46,522 nt of DNA from an uncultured Acetatifactor sp. (GTDB taxonomy: Bacteria; Bacillota; Clostridia; Lachnospirales; Lachnospiraceae), in NCBI GenBank assembly GCA_910584235.1, contig CAJTZD010000031.1:1-46522 (forward strand), read 5' to 3'. The position numbers and the translations under genes were made by a program. The notes under the pieces are model-generated. The model saw nothing but the letters and a program-made list of their open reading frames with translations, was not told the DNA's origin and searched no databases. Positions 1 to 7,406 of the stretch are shown here, piece after piece (the stretch's first letter is position 1; each line of letters starts with the position of its first letter).

Positions 1-23
1 GCCCGTGCGGAAAAGAGGATGCT

Positions 24-1040
24 ATGAAGATTTTGGTGACAGGCGGCGCCGGGTTCATCGGCAGCCACACAGTGGTAGAGCTGCAGCAGGCAGATTACGA
101 AGTGGTGGTACTGGACAACCTGAGCAATTCCAGCGAGAAATCCCTGGAAAGGGTAGAGGCGATCACCGGGAAGAAAGTCCCTTTCTACAAAGCGGACATC
201 CTTGACAGGGAGGCCCTGGAGGAGATCTTCTCCAAGGAGGATATCGGCGCGGTCATCCACTTCGCGGGCCTGAAAGCAGTGGGCGAATCCGTGCAGAAGC
301 CCTGGGAATACTACGAGAACAACATCGCGGGCACACTGACGCTGGTGGACGTCATGAGGAAGCACAATGTGAAGAACATCATCTTCTCCTCCAGCGCCAC
401 CGTGTACGGCAACCCCGCGGAGATTCCCATCACGGAGGCCTGCCCCAGGGGAGAGTGCACCAACCCCTACGGCTGGACTAAGTCCATGCTGGAGCAGATC
501 CTCTCAGACATCCAGAAAGCGGACAACGAGTGGAACGTGATCCTGCTGCGCTACTTCAATCCCATCGGGGCCCACAAGAGCGGCACCATGGGCGAGAACC
601 CCAATGGCATCCCCAACAACCTGATGCCCTATATCACCCAGGTGGCAGTGGGAAAGCTTCCCCAGCTGGGGGTCTTCGGGGACGATTACGACACCCCCGA
701 CGGCACGGGCGTGCGTGACTATATACATGTGGTAGATCTGGCCATAGGCCATGTGAAGGCCCTGAAGAAGATTGAGGAAAAGGCCGGACTGAAGATCTAC
801 AACCTGGGCACCGGCACCGGCTACAGCGTGCTGGACCTGGTGAAGAACTTCGAGGCCGCCACAGGGGTGAAGGTGCCCTATGCGATCAAGCCCAGGCGGG
901 CCGGGGACATTGCAGCCTGCTATGCGGACGCGAAGCTTGCCAGGGAAGAGCTTGGCTGGACTGCCGAGAGGGGCATCAGGGAGATGTGCGAGGACTCCTG
1001 GAGATGGCAGAAGAACAATCCCAACGGATACGAGAGCTGA
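24..1040 (+). CDS. galE: UDP-glucose 4-epimerase
   Basis: Interconverts UDP-glucose and UDP-galactose with bound NAD; cytoplasmic, Leloir pathway and supply of galactosyl donors for surface glycans. The 338-aa protein is the normal family length. Seen directly: the Rossmann glycine motif GGAGFIG at residues 7-13, the SSSATVYG strand near 122-129, and the short-chain dehydrogenase catalytic pair Y149/K153 in NPYGWTK. The C-terminal substrate part includes the RYFNPIGAH and DGTGVRDYIHVVDLA blocks typical of GalE. The ATG at 24 follows an AAGAGG ribosome site. No promoter is visible because the window begins just upstream, so it may be part of a longer operon. The gene to its right is on the opposite strand. 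Confidence 0.96.
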   Translation: MKILVTGGAGFIGSHTVVELQQADYEVVVLDNLSNSSEKSLERVEAITGKKVPFYKADILDREALEEIFSKEDIGAVIHFAGLKAVGESVQKPWEYYENNIAGTLTLVDVMRKHNVKNIIFSSSATVYGNPAEIPITEACPRGECTNPYGWTKSMLEQILSDIQKADNEWNVILLRYFNPIGAHKSGTMGENPNGIPNNLMPYITQVAVGKLPQLGVFGDDYDTPDGTGVRDYIHVVDLAIGHVKALKKIEEKAGLKIYNLGTGTGYSVLDLVKNFEAATGVKVPYAIKPRRAGDIAACYADAKLAREELGWTAERGIREMCEDSWRWQKNNPNGYES

Positions 1041-1175
1041 TTGCTTTAAGATATACTGCTTAACGATTTCACTTGCCGTGAAACCAGACTGCATAACGCT
1101 GACTGGTTCATTCGCATGATTACATTAGGCAGCATTCAGCGTTATGCAGTATAATAATGGCATGGAAAACAGAAA
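1041..1175. repeat. Three-arm inverted-repeat cluster after galE
   Basis: This non-coding stretch holds three copies of one short word. TATACTGCTTAACG at 1052-1065 and CGTTATGCAGTATA at 1140-1153 pair with one mismatch. A middle copy, ACTGCATAACGCTGA at 1088-1102, pairs perfectly over 15 bp with TCAGCGTTATGCAGT at 1136-1150. AACCAG (1082-1087) and CTGGTT (1103-1108) enclose the middle copy and form a third possible stem. The stems exclude one another. There is no T-tract, so this is not an ordinary terminator; a relic of a small palindromic element or a processed RNA structure is possible. Confidence 0.6.
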
Positions 1176-1213
1176 ACAGGGGAGGCACCGGCGTAAAACC
1201 GGTGCCTCCCCTG
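1165..1213 (-). terminator. Intrinsic terminator of the PepSY-like gene
   Basis: A perfect 15-bp stem, CAGGGGAGGCACCGG (1177-1191) with CCGGTGCCTCCCCTG (1199-1213), closes a 7-nt loop. Read on the minus strand it is followed by TTTTCTGTTTTCC, so it terminates the leftward PepSY-like gene. It may also stop galE transcripts, though the plus-strand side lacks a T-run. Confidence 0.8.
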
Positions 1214-1375
1214 GCGTTTGCGCGCTGCCTCCTGCATGGCCTTCCACAGGAATCTCACAAGACCCCCACAGGGCCTGTACTCAGAACTACTACATTGATG
1301 CAGTCACGCGTCTGTGGATGCTCCGGAGCAATTGATTCGCCAGTCCGGCGCGCCTGCAGATGCTCCGGCATGTCC

Positions 1376-2224
1376 TCAGAAAGAGGAAGAGGAATATTCT
1401 ACGGTTATTTCGGTTATGCCCTCGCCTGTCACATCCTTCGGAACCGCCTCCCGGATCTTCCGCGAGGTGTCCGTAATGAGCCCCAGGAAGGACTGGTCAT
1501 AACGGGAAAAGCCGATGCAGAGGACTTCGCCTTTCTCCCCGATGACATCCAGGGAGATGACAGGATCGTTTCCGGAGTATCCCTGGCAGTTGTATTCCAC
1601 CCGGTCTATGCCGCCGTCCATGAGCCCGCTTGTCCGGACCTTCTCTTCGGCAAGGGCGGCATATGCGCTATAGTCCTTCTCCAGGGCGCTGTCCGGCTCA
1701 AGGGAGGGGGAGGCGTCCAGATGCCTGCTGTGGTCGATGCTGAAAAGCTCTCCGGTCACTGCGTCTATCAAGTAGTTCCACCTTGTGCTCTCAGGGGTCT
1801 GGGCCTCTTCAAAAAGCACGTCCGCGCACCAGAAAGCCCGGGGAAAGGTCACTGTGCCCGGACTGTACATCATGTAGACATAGGCGCCCTCCAGATCCAG
1901 CCCGTACAGGCTCTCCAGATACTGTGCGCCCTTTTGGGCGGCTTCTTCCATGGTCAGGTCCAGCTCCGTGGGTGTCCCGGTATTGAGGCGGTCCATGCTC
2001 ACATGGTAATCCGCTTCTTTCCGGTTCTCCTTTTTGGCTTCAGCCTCCGGCTGCCCGGCCGTTGCCGCCTGGCTGGCGGACACCTGGTAGCTGGTGGGGA
2101 CTGTCTCCACCGTTCCGGCGTTGGCCGCCATGGCCGTCTCGGCCGCTGCGCTGAAGAGGAATGCGCCTGCGCCGATGATGGCGAATGTTGCTGCAGTGAG
2201 TTTCAGGAAGTTTTTTTGTTTCAT
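1376..2224 (-). CDS. Secreted PepSY-like protein
   Basis: A 282-aa exported protein of unknown exact role. The N-terminus (MKQKNFLKLTAATFAIIGAGAFLF) is a signal peptide with a likely cleavage after AMA near residue 34, followed by a Thr/Ser/Ala-rich linker. The middle contains an LTMEEAAQKG helix and a YLIDAVTGELFSID strand pair; the DAVTG turn is the hallmark of PepSY domains, which in this phylum often accompany two-component systems and are thought to bind or inhibit peptidases. The ATG is preceded by AAGAAAGGAGC. It lies directly downstream of the histidine kinase in the same direction but has its own promoter and a candidate response-regulator site. Function is inferred from fold and context only. 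Confidence 0.75.
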   Translation of the reverse strand: MKQKNFLKLTAATFAIIGAGAFLFSAAAETAMAANAGTVETVPTSYQVSASQAATAGQPEAEAKKENRKEADYHVSMDRLNTGTPTELDLTMEEAAQKGAQYLESLYGLDLEGAYVYMMYSPGTVTFPRAFWCADVLFEEAQTPESTRWNYLIDAVTGELFSIDHSRHLDASPSLEPDSALEKDYSAYAALAEEKVRTSGLMDGGIDRVEYNCQGYSGNDPVISLDVIGEKGEVLCIGFSRYDQSFLGLITDTSRKIREAVPKDVTGEGITEITVEYSSSSF

Positions 2225-2255
2225 AGTGATGCTCCTTTCTTGTTTTGATAGATAT

Positions 2256-2283
2256 ACTATAAGACCCCGCTATATCAAAACAA
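2256..2283 (-). promoter_or_regulatory. Promoter of the PepSY-like gene
   Basis: On the minus strand TTGTTT (2283-2278), a 16-base spacer and TATAGT (2261-2256) lie about 30 bases before the start codon, between the end of the kinase gene and the PepSY-like gene. Confidence 0.55.
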
Positions 2284-2288
2284 TCACG

Positions 2289-2309
2289 AAGTTTTTATGG
2301 AGTTGTAAA
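2289..2309 (-). promoter_or_regulatory. Candidate response-regulator binding site B
   Basis: The minus strand reads TTTACAACT followed by CCAT and AAAAACTT, ending a few bases upstream of the -35 element of the PepSY-like gene. The same TTTACAACT word with a second A-rich half about 11 bases on occurs in front of the response-regulator gene (4416-4434). Tandem half-sites spaced one helical turn apart are what OmpR/PhoB-type regulators bind. Inference from two sites only. Confidence 0.45.
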
Positions 2310-2319
2310 AGTTTCCCTG

Positions 2320-3717
2320 TCATCCTCTGAAAAAACGGAGCCTTGCCGTGGTGCCCTCTCCTTTCCGGGAGGAGAAAGTCAGCTCTGCCTGATGGAGCTG
2401 CGCGATCCCCTCGCAGATAGAAAGCCCCAGCCCCGTGCCGCCCAGGGCCCGGCTGCGGCCTTTGTCCACACGGTAGAAGGCTTCTTTTATGTGGGACAAC
2501 TGCTCCGGCTCCATGCCGATGCCATGGTCTTCCACCTCTATTATGATATCGGCCCCTTCCGGACGGGCACGGACGCTCACTTCGCTTTCCGGCGGGCTGG
2601 CCTTCAGGGCATTGTCTATCAGGTTATTGAGCAGGATCGACAACTGGTCCATGTTCCCTCTCAGCAGGAGGGCCCGGGGCATTGCATAGGACAGCCGTAT
2701 CCCTTTCTCCGCCGCCCTGACGTGCATGACCTTTTCGGATCCTGCGAACAGTTCGGCTACATCGCAGTCTTCCTCCTTGGGCGCGCTGTTCCGCAGCAGG
2801 GCCATGTCCAGGAGCTGATAGGCCATGCTCTGGAGGCGGCTGCACTCCGACATGATGAACTGGGTGCATTCGTAGCGGTCTTCTTCCGGAACGGAAGCTT
2901 TTTGGAGGTATTCCGCGTATCCGTAGATCGCCGTCAGGGGAATCCGCAGCTCATGGGAGAAATTGTCGATGAACTGCTGTTTCTGCCGGGCAATGTCCTG
3001 AAGCTGCAGAATCTGGGCCTCTACCTGCTGGGCCATGAGATTGAAATTGTGGGCCACGCTGGCCACCTCGTCCTTTCCCTGGATCGGAAGCCTGCTCTTG
3101 TAATTTCCCTCCGCTATCCTGGCGGAAGCGCTTGAAATCTGGGCCAGAGGGCGGAAGAGGAGGTTCAGGAACTGAAAAAGGAAAAACGCCATGACGGGCA
3201 TCACCAGGGCCCCTGCCAGAAAGAGGATGTTCTTCGTATGGCGCCAGGTAGAGACGGCCTCATCCAGGTTCCCCATGTACAGGAGCCCATAGTCCTGCCA
3301 CGGGGCCGGAAAGCTGCCATAGACCCACAGCACGGGGGGAGTCCCGTCCTCCAGGCAGACCAGCCGCTCCTGCCCATGGCCTGTGTCCGGCGGAAGAGCC
3401 GGAACTTCCCGGGGCAGGGCGCTTCTGTAGATCCACTCTCCGGAGAAAGCCACAGCCAGCCCGTCCTCCTTTCCCTGGAGGTAGCGGAGGTAAGTGCGCA
3501 TCAGCCGGTCTATGCTTTCCGCCGCGGGGATCCCCCGCTGTTCCAGGGCCTGCATGTCCCCGATCAGGGACGACGCGATCACATAATGCTCTGCCAGGCA
3601 TCTCTCCCGGACCGCGGAAAGCTTGCTGTTCAGGATGACAAGCGAGGCGATCAGGATCATGGAATTGAGAAATACCAGAAATAGGATCAGTACCGCGAAG
3701 AAAGTCCGTTTTTTCAT
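2320..3717 (-). CDS. Sensor histidine kinase, HAMP type
   Basis: A 465-aa membrane kinase that should autophosphorylate and pass phosphate to the adjacent response regulator. Layout by eye: membrane helix near 5-30, an extracytoplasmic sensing region to about 160, a second helix near 165-187, HAMP linker to about 240, then HisKA with the phospho-acceptor His in NFSHELRIPLTAIYGY (the usual T is I), and a HATPase domain with the N box NLIDNALKA, G1 box EDHGIGM and G2 box GGTGLGLSI. The ATG overlaps the stop of the regulator gene by 4 bp (ATGA), so the two are translationally coupled. No signal can be assigned from the sensor region. Confidence 0.93.
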   Translation of the reverse strand: MKKRTFFAVLILFLVFLNSMILIASLVILNSKLSAVRERCLAEHYVIASSLIGDMQALEQRGIPAAESIDRLMRTYLRYLQGKEDGLAVAFSGEWIYRSALPREVPALPPDTGHGQERLVCLEDGTPPVLWVYGSFPAPWQDYGLLYMGNLDEAVSTWRHTKNILFLAGALVMPVMAFFLFQFLNLLFRPLAQISSASARIAEGNYKSRLPIQGKDEVASVAHNFNLMAQQVEAQILQLQDIARQKQQFIDNFSHELRIPLTAIYGYAEYLQKASVPEEDRYECTQFIMSECSRLQSMAYQLLDMALLRNSAPKEEDCDVAELFAGSEKVMHVRAAEKGIRLSYAMPRALLLRGNMDQLSILLNNLIDNALKASPPESEVSVRARPEGADIIIEVEDHGIGMEPEQLSHIKEAFYRVDKGRSRALGGTGLGLSICEGIAQLHQAELTFSSRKGEGTTARLRFFRG

Positions 3718-4367
3718 TCCGGAACCTCCAGCCGGTATCCCAGCTTGTACACGGTCTTGATGTAATCTTCCAGGTGCAGCTTGTGCCGCAGCCTCTGTAT
3801 GTGGACGTCCACGGTGCGGGTGCCTCCCTCGAAATCATATCCCCACACCATGTCCAGAAGCTTCTCCCTGGACAGGGCGATGTTCCGGTTCCGGATCAGC
3901 ACCCTCAGCAGCTCGTATTCCTTGGGCGTGCATTCGATGACCGTTCCTCCCAGGAAAACCTGATGCCTGTGGAAATCGCATCTCATGGAGCCCAACGTGA
4001 AGTCCGTCTCCTCCTTCATCGTCCGCCGCAGCACGGTCTCCACCCTGGCCGCCAGCTCCAGCATCTGAAAGGGCTTGGTCAGATAATCGTCCGCCCCCAT
4101 GGCCAGGCCTTTCAGCTTGTCGGCCAGCTCGCTCCTGGCCGTCAGAAAGATGGCCGGCGTCCCCCCGGCCCTTTCGAACACCTGATAGCCGTCCAGCCCG
4201 GGCAGCATGATGTCCAGCACGATCAGGTCGAATGACCCGCTTTCCAGCAGGCTGACCGCGGCCGGCCCGTCGAAAGCCTGGGTGCAGCGATGCCCCGTCA
4301 GGCACAAGTTCCTCCGTATCAGTTCATTGATGGAAAACTCATCCTCTACGATTAGTATGTCAGCCAA
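3714..4367 (-). CDS. OmpR-family response regulator
   Basis: A 217-aa DNA-binding regulator. The receiver domain shows the acidic pair E8/D9, phosphorylation site D52 in LIVLDIMLPGLDG, T76 and K98 (LTKPF). The C-terminal winged helix carries the family pattern TPKEYELLRVLI and RTVDVHIQRLRHKL. The start is a TTG at 4367, not ATG: it sits six bases after an excellent AAGGGGGG ribosome site and gives the normal MADILIVEDE beginning. It overlaps the kinase gene by 4 bp. A possible autoregulatory site lies at 4416-4434, and the same word precedes the PepSY-like gene, which suggests a small regulon of operon plus secreted partner. Confidence 0.94.
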   Translation of the reverse strand: MADILIVEDEFSINELIRRNLCLTGHRCTQAFDGPAAVSLLESGSFDLIVLDIMLPGLDGYQVFERAGGTPAIFLTARSELADKLKGLAMGADDYLTKPFQMLELAARVETVLRRTMKEETDFTLGSMRCDFHRHQVFLGGTVIECTPKEYELLRVLIRNRNIALSREKLLDMVWGYDFEGGTRTVDVHIQRLRHKLHLEDYIKTVYKLGYRLEVPE

Positions 4368-4402
4368 TTTCGTCCCCCCTTACAACAGGAATCTTTTGAA
4401 AT

Positions 4403-4434
4403 AGTATATCACGGCAATGTTTCCAAGTTGTAAA
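4403..4434 (-). promoter_or_regulatory. Promoter and candidate site A of the two-component operon
   Basis: The minus strand has TATACT at 4408-4403 as the -10 element, but the -35 position reads ACAACT, a poor match. That region is instead covered by TTTACAACT and, after TTGG, AAACATT (4434-4416), the same arrangement as site B. A weak -35 overlapped by tandem half-sites is typical of a promoter activated by a PhoB/OmpR-type protein. Confidence 0.5.
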
Positions 4435-4461
4435 GGGCTGTCGGTGATTTCCCGGGCTTTT

Positions 4462-5112
4462 TCAGGCCACATAAAAGTACATGAAGATGAAATGGCACAG
4501 GCTCCCCGCCATCACGAACAGATGGAACACCTCATGGGAGCCGAACTCCCTGTGCCTGGAATTGAACAGGGGGAGCTTCAGGGCGTAGATGACCCCGCCC
4601 ACGGTATAGATGATGCCCCCTGCCAGCAGCCACAGGAAAGCCGCCGTGGACAGGGTGTCGAAGAGCCTGCCGAACACCAGCACGCAGACCCAGCCCATGG
4701 CGATGTAGATCGCCGAGGAGAACCATTTGGGACAGGTGATCCAGAAAGCCTTGACCAGCATCCCCGCCAGGGCGATGCCCCAGACCAGAGCCAACAAGGT
4801 ATATCCCAGCTCCCCGCCCAGCACGATCAGGCAGACCGGCGTATAGGATCCGGCAATCAGCACGAAGATCATCATATGGTCCAGCTTGCGGAAGATGCGC
4901 AGATACCGCCCGGTCAGATTCACCGAGTGGTAAGTGGCGCTGGCGCCGTAGAGCAGTATCATGCTGGCCATGAAGATGGCCATGGCGATGAAATGCTCCC
5001 CTCCTGAGGACACGCCGGCCTTGACTAAAAGCGGCACTGCGGCAAATACAGCCAGCATCATGCCGATGAAATGAGTGATGGCGCTTCCGGGTTCTCTGAT
5101 TGTGATCTGCAT
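4462..5112 (-). CDS. Hemolysin III family membrane protein
   Basis: A 216-aa polytopic protein of the HlyIII/PAQR superfamily (YqfA-like). Seven hydrophobic segments are visible. Family marks: an early HFIGM segment, the SATYHS motif after the third helix, the KLDHMMIFVLIAGSYTP block and a C-terminal HEVFHLFVMAGSLCHFIF. These conserved Ser/Asp/His residues build the metal site of PAQR proteins. The frame is open further upstream, but the ATG at 5112 has an AGGAGG seven bases ahead and gives the standard MQITIREPGSAITH start. The physiological role in bacteria is unclear; membrane-stress or lipid functions are discussed for relatives. It is preceded by an unusual palindromic control region. 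Confidence 0.88.
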   Translation of the reverse strand: MQITIREPGSAITHFIGMMLAVFAAVPLLVKAGVSSGGEHFIAMAIFMASMILLYGASATYHSVNLTGRYLRIFRKLDHMMIFVLIAGSYTPVCLIVLGGELGYTLLALVWGIALAGMLVKAFWITCPKWFSSAIYIAMGWVCVLVFGRLFDTLSTAAFLWLLAGGIIYTVGGVIYALKLPLFNSRHREFGSHEVFHLFVMAGSLCHFIFMYFYVA

Positions 5113-5153
5113 ATGAATACCTCCTGTTTTAAGCATTTTATTCATGTGGATAT

Positions 5154-5211
5154 TATCTACAATAGATATTAAAACTATGACAAGCATGTTTAAAAACTAT
5201 GACATAGTTTT
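5154..5211 (-). promoter_or_regulatory. Palindromic operator and promoter of the HlyIII gene
   Basis: The plus strand at 5193-5211 is a 19-bp palindrome, AAAACTATGACATAGTTTT, with a single central base. Its left half AAAACTATGACA is repeated exactly at 5171-5182, 22 bp away, or two helical turns. On the minus strand the latter copy contains TTGTCA (5183-5178), a good -35, followed after about 18 bases by TAGATAAT. The two boxes therefore cover the -35 and the region just upstream, as expected for a dimeric repressor or activator that is not encoded next to the gene. Confidence 0.6.
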
Positions 5212-5266
5212 AAAAACCAGGTGTTGATATTACCATATTATACTCAATTCAGGAGAAATGTCAACC

Positions 5267-5533
5267 TCAATCTTCCTCAATCACATGAATTTCCAGATAA
5301 TCGAAATCAATGCTTTCCACAAAATTGTCCTGAGTGAACCGCACCTTGCCGTGCCGTTTAAAATCCGATATGGACGTGTCCAGCCAGATCGGCCTGGACA
5401 GGTCGAACCGCAGGCATATCTCATCCAGCGCCCTGAAGACCTTGTGAGTGCGGGTGTCTGCACTGCTGTCGGCGATACAGGTATCCTGAAGCATATGATT
5501 GTCTTTGAAGATCCTTGCCCATAAACGAAACAT
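5267..5533 (-). CDS. Conserved 88-aa protein of unknown function
   Basis: A small soluble acidic protein beginning MFRLWARIFKDNHML and ending DYLEIHVIEED. I recognise the pattern (DTRTHKVFRALDEIC, FTQDNFVESIDFDYLE) as a protein common in Lachnospiraceae, but know of no function. The frame extends 13 codons upstream, yet the ATG at 5533 is preceded by AAAGGGGAATATC and starts at the conserved MFRLW, so I use it. It has no signal peptide or membrane segment. It is divergent from the alarmone synthetase gene, with which it shares a 348-bp intergenic region. Confidence 0.72.
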   Translation of the reverse strand: MFRLWARIFKDNHMLQDTCIADSSADTRTHKVFRALDEICLRFDLSRPIWLDTSISDFKRHGKVRFTQDNFVESIDFDYLEIHVIEED

Positions 5534-5881
5534 GATATTCCCCTTTCCGGTTATAAAATCGAAAGCTTCCAAATATTGGTGTCAGGCTGTACTGCCCATG
5601 ATTCCATGGTAATGGATTTGGGCCGTAAAAGCAAGGTGCATATTTTGGAGAGGGCGGCCATATATATGAAAGGTACGGCATTTGCCCACAGAGTATCTCA
5701 AAAAAGGTTTTCAAAAAAGGATTAATTTTTTGTGAATCATATATATTTGTATTGGAATTTATGGTATACTGTTCTTGTATTAGGCAGAAAACGGCCGGAC
5801 AGCCGTAAGGCCCGGGGCGGGATGCGGACATGGTATGCGCGATATGTTTTGGAAAACACATGCCTGGCAAAAGGAGCGAAT
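5534..5881 (+). promoter_or_regulatory. Intergenic region with extended -10 promoter
   Basis: The 348-bp gap between the divergent genes holds no gene. For the rightward gene, TGG-TATACT at 5762-5770 is an extended -10 element without a good -35; transcription would start near 5777 and leave a leader of about 105 nt that contains a short CGGC/GCCG hairpin and a second weak stem around 5843-5860. The word TCAAAAAAGG occurs twice, at 5698-5707 and 5711-5720. For the leftward gene only a poor candidate (TTGCTT, 17 bases, TACCAT on the minus strand) is visible. Confidence 0.5.
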
Positions 5882-6526
5882 ATGGAATTTAAGGAAGACA
5901 ATGGGGACGGAATCGACAGCTGGAAAGAAGTGACTCTGATCTACAATGCCGCGCTGAAAATGATGGAGACCAAGATGGAGATACTCAATGATGAATTCCA
6001 GCATGTTCATCGCTATAATCCCATCGAACACATCAAGGCCCGCATCAAGACGCCGGAGAGCATCGTAAAGAAACTCAAGCGGGACGGGCATGAATCCACA
6101 ATTGACAATATGGTAAAATTTGTCAACGATATTGCGGGAATCCGTATCATCTGCTCCTTTACCTCCGACATCTACCGGATTGTGGATATGATCAGTGAGC
6201 AGAGGGATATCAAGGTGATAGGGGTAAAGGATTACATCACCTTTCCCAAGGTCAGCGGGTACAAGAGCTACCATATGATCGTCACAGTGCCGGTATATCT
6301 CTCCGACCGTACCGTGGATACCAAGGTGGAGATACAGATCCGCACGGTAGCCATGGATTTCTGGGCCAGTTTAGAGCATAAGATTCACTATAAGTTCGAG
6401 GGGGACGTGCCGGAGAACATCAAGAACGAGCTGGTGGAGTGTGCCAAAATGGTGTCGGATTTGGATGTACGGATGCTGAAGCTCAACGAGGAGATTCTGG
6501 CGATTACCAGAGAGCGGGGGAAATAA
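5882..6526 (+). CDS. Small alarmone synthetase (RelA/SpoT synthetase domain)
   Basis: A 214-aa single-domain (p)ppGpp synthetase of the RelQ/YjbM type: it transfers pyrophosphate from ATP to GDP or GTP, without the hydrolase domain or ACT/TGS regions of long Rel proteins. Visible family elements: HVHRYNPIEHIKARIKTPESIVKKL, the DIAGIRIICSF strand, DYITFPKVSGYKSYHMIV (nucleotide-binding G-loop with Y and H), and EIQIRTVAMDFWASLEHKIHYKF, which supplies the catalytic acidic residues. The ATG at 5882 follows AAAGGAG by six bases. It has its own extended -10 promoter and is followed by a new promoter, so it appears monocistronic. Small synthetases usually respond to wall stress or alkaline shock at the transcription level. 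Confidence 0.92.
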   Translation: MEFKEDNGDGIDSWKEVTLIYNAALKMMETKMEILNDEFQHVHRYNPIEHIKARIKTPESIVKKLKRDGHESTIDNMVKFVNDIAGIRIICSFTSDIYRIVDMISEQRDIKVIGVKDYITFPKVSGYKSYHMIVTVPVYLSDRTVDTKVEIQIRTVAMDFWASLEHKIHYKFEGDVPENIKNELVECAKMVSDLDVRMLKLNEEILAITRERGK

Positions 6527-6539
6527 AAGGCGCTCTTTG

Positions 6540-6568
6540 TTGTAATCTGCGGAAAGAAATGATAGAAT
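6540..6568 (+). promoter_or_regulatory. Promoter of the coiled-coil protein gene
   Basis: TTGTAA (6540-6545), exactly 17 bases, TAGAAT (6563-6568). Start of transcription would be near 6575. Confidence 0.65.
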
Positions 6569-6574
6569 AGTCAG

Positions 6575-6661
6575 GATGAAAGCAAAGAGGTACGGCTGTC
6601 CGAGCAAGCGGCGGACAGGGTAAGAACGCAATGCCCGCAAAGCGGGCGTGGGGGTACACAG
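6575..6661 (+). ncRNA. Structured 5' leader of unknown class
   Basis: The roughly 87-nt leader folds by eye into two strong hairpins: CTGTCCG (6596-6602) with CGGACAG (6612-6618) around a 9-nt loop AGCAAGCGG, and ATGCCCGC (6631-6638) with GCGGGCGT (6642-6649) around AAA. The self-complementary word GTAC occurs just outside both (6590-6593 and 6654-6657) and could close a short basal helix. The last hairpin abuts the GGGGG ribosome site, so folding should affect translation. It does not match any riboswitch consensus I know. Confidence 0.45.
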
Positions 6662-7393
6662 ATGGATATGTTTATGGACAAGCTGGCACAGAAGCTGACA
6701 GCCCAGGAGATCATCAAGGCGAATACCGCCGCAGATGTGGAGGAACTGAACAAACTGAAGAATCAGATAGCGGAATACAATGAATGTCTGGTGAAGCTGC
6801 AGAAGCTCATAGACGACGGCGCCGCGAGGTTCTCCGGTATCAGGACAGGCGAAGAGGAGACGGCACGGGCCCTGGAAGAGGGGAACGGGCGGACAGAGGC
6901 TCTCAGGAAAGACGTGGAGAGCCTGCAAAAGCTCTTGGAGCAGCAGCAGGAGAGGCTGGACGGGATAGACCGATCCGCTGCCGGACAGATGGAAAGCTTA
7001 GGAGGGCAGGTGAAATCCCTGAGTGCCGGTTTGGGCGCCAGGATGGAAGCCCTGGCAGGACAGACAGAGGGGCTTTCCGCGTCCGTGGGAGAGAAGATTG
7101 ACCAGCTGTGCGGCCAGCTGGAAGCCCAGGCCAGCGGCGGCCTGTCAGAGCGCCTTGACCTGATGGAGGAGAATGTACATAAAGAATGCGTGAAAGTATA
7201 CCGCAATGTGCAGGCCGTGATAGCGGAGGAGAGCGGCAGACAGAGCGAAGCCCTGTCCGGAACAAAGGCAGATTTGACAGCCGTCAGAGGAAAGCTTGGC
7301 GCGGTGCTGGGCATCTCTTTGGCGGCGATGATCCTGTCCCTGGCAGGAGTGGCGATTCAGGTCCTGAGCGGACTTCATTTGCTGCCTTTTTAG
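6662..7393 (+). CDS. Coiled-coil tail-anchored protein
   Basis: A 243-aa protein I recognise only as a Lachnospiraceae type: MDMFMDKLAQKLTAQEIIKANTAADVEELNKLK at the start, a long heptad-rich central region (about 20-205) with repeated ESLGGQVKSL, EALAGQTEGL and DQLCGQLEA segments of near-regular spacing, a conserved VHKECVKVYRNVQAVI block near 175-190, and one C-terminal membrane helix at about 218-240. The topology is thus a cytoplasmic coiled coil anchored at its C-terminus. Three in-frame ATGs lie within the first five codons; the first has GGGGG seven bases upstream. Possible roles such as scaffold or chemoreceptor-like partner are guesses. Its leader is unusually structured. Confidence 0.75.
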   Translation: MDMFMDKLAQKLTAQEIIKANTAADVEELNKLKNQIAEYNECLVKLQKLIDDGAARFSGIRTGEEETARALEEGNGRTEALRKDVESLQKLLEQQQERLDGIDRSAAGQMESLGGQVKSLSAGLGARMEALAGQTEGLSASVGEKIDQLCGQLEAQASGGLSERLDLMEENVHKECVKVYRNVQAVIAEESGRQSEALSGTKADLTAVRGKLGAVLGISLAAMILSLAGVAIQVLSGLHLLPF

Positions 7394-7406
7394 GCCGGGT
7401 GTGAAC

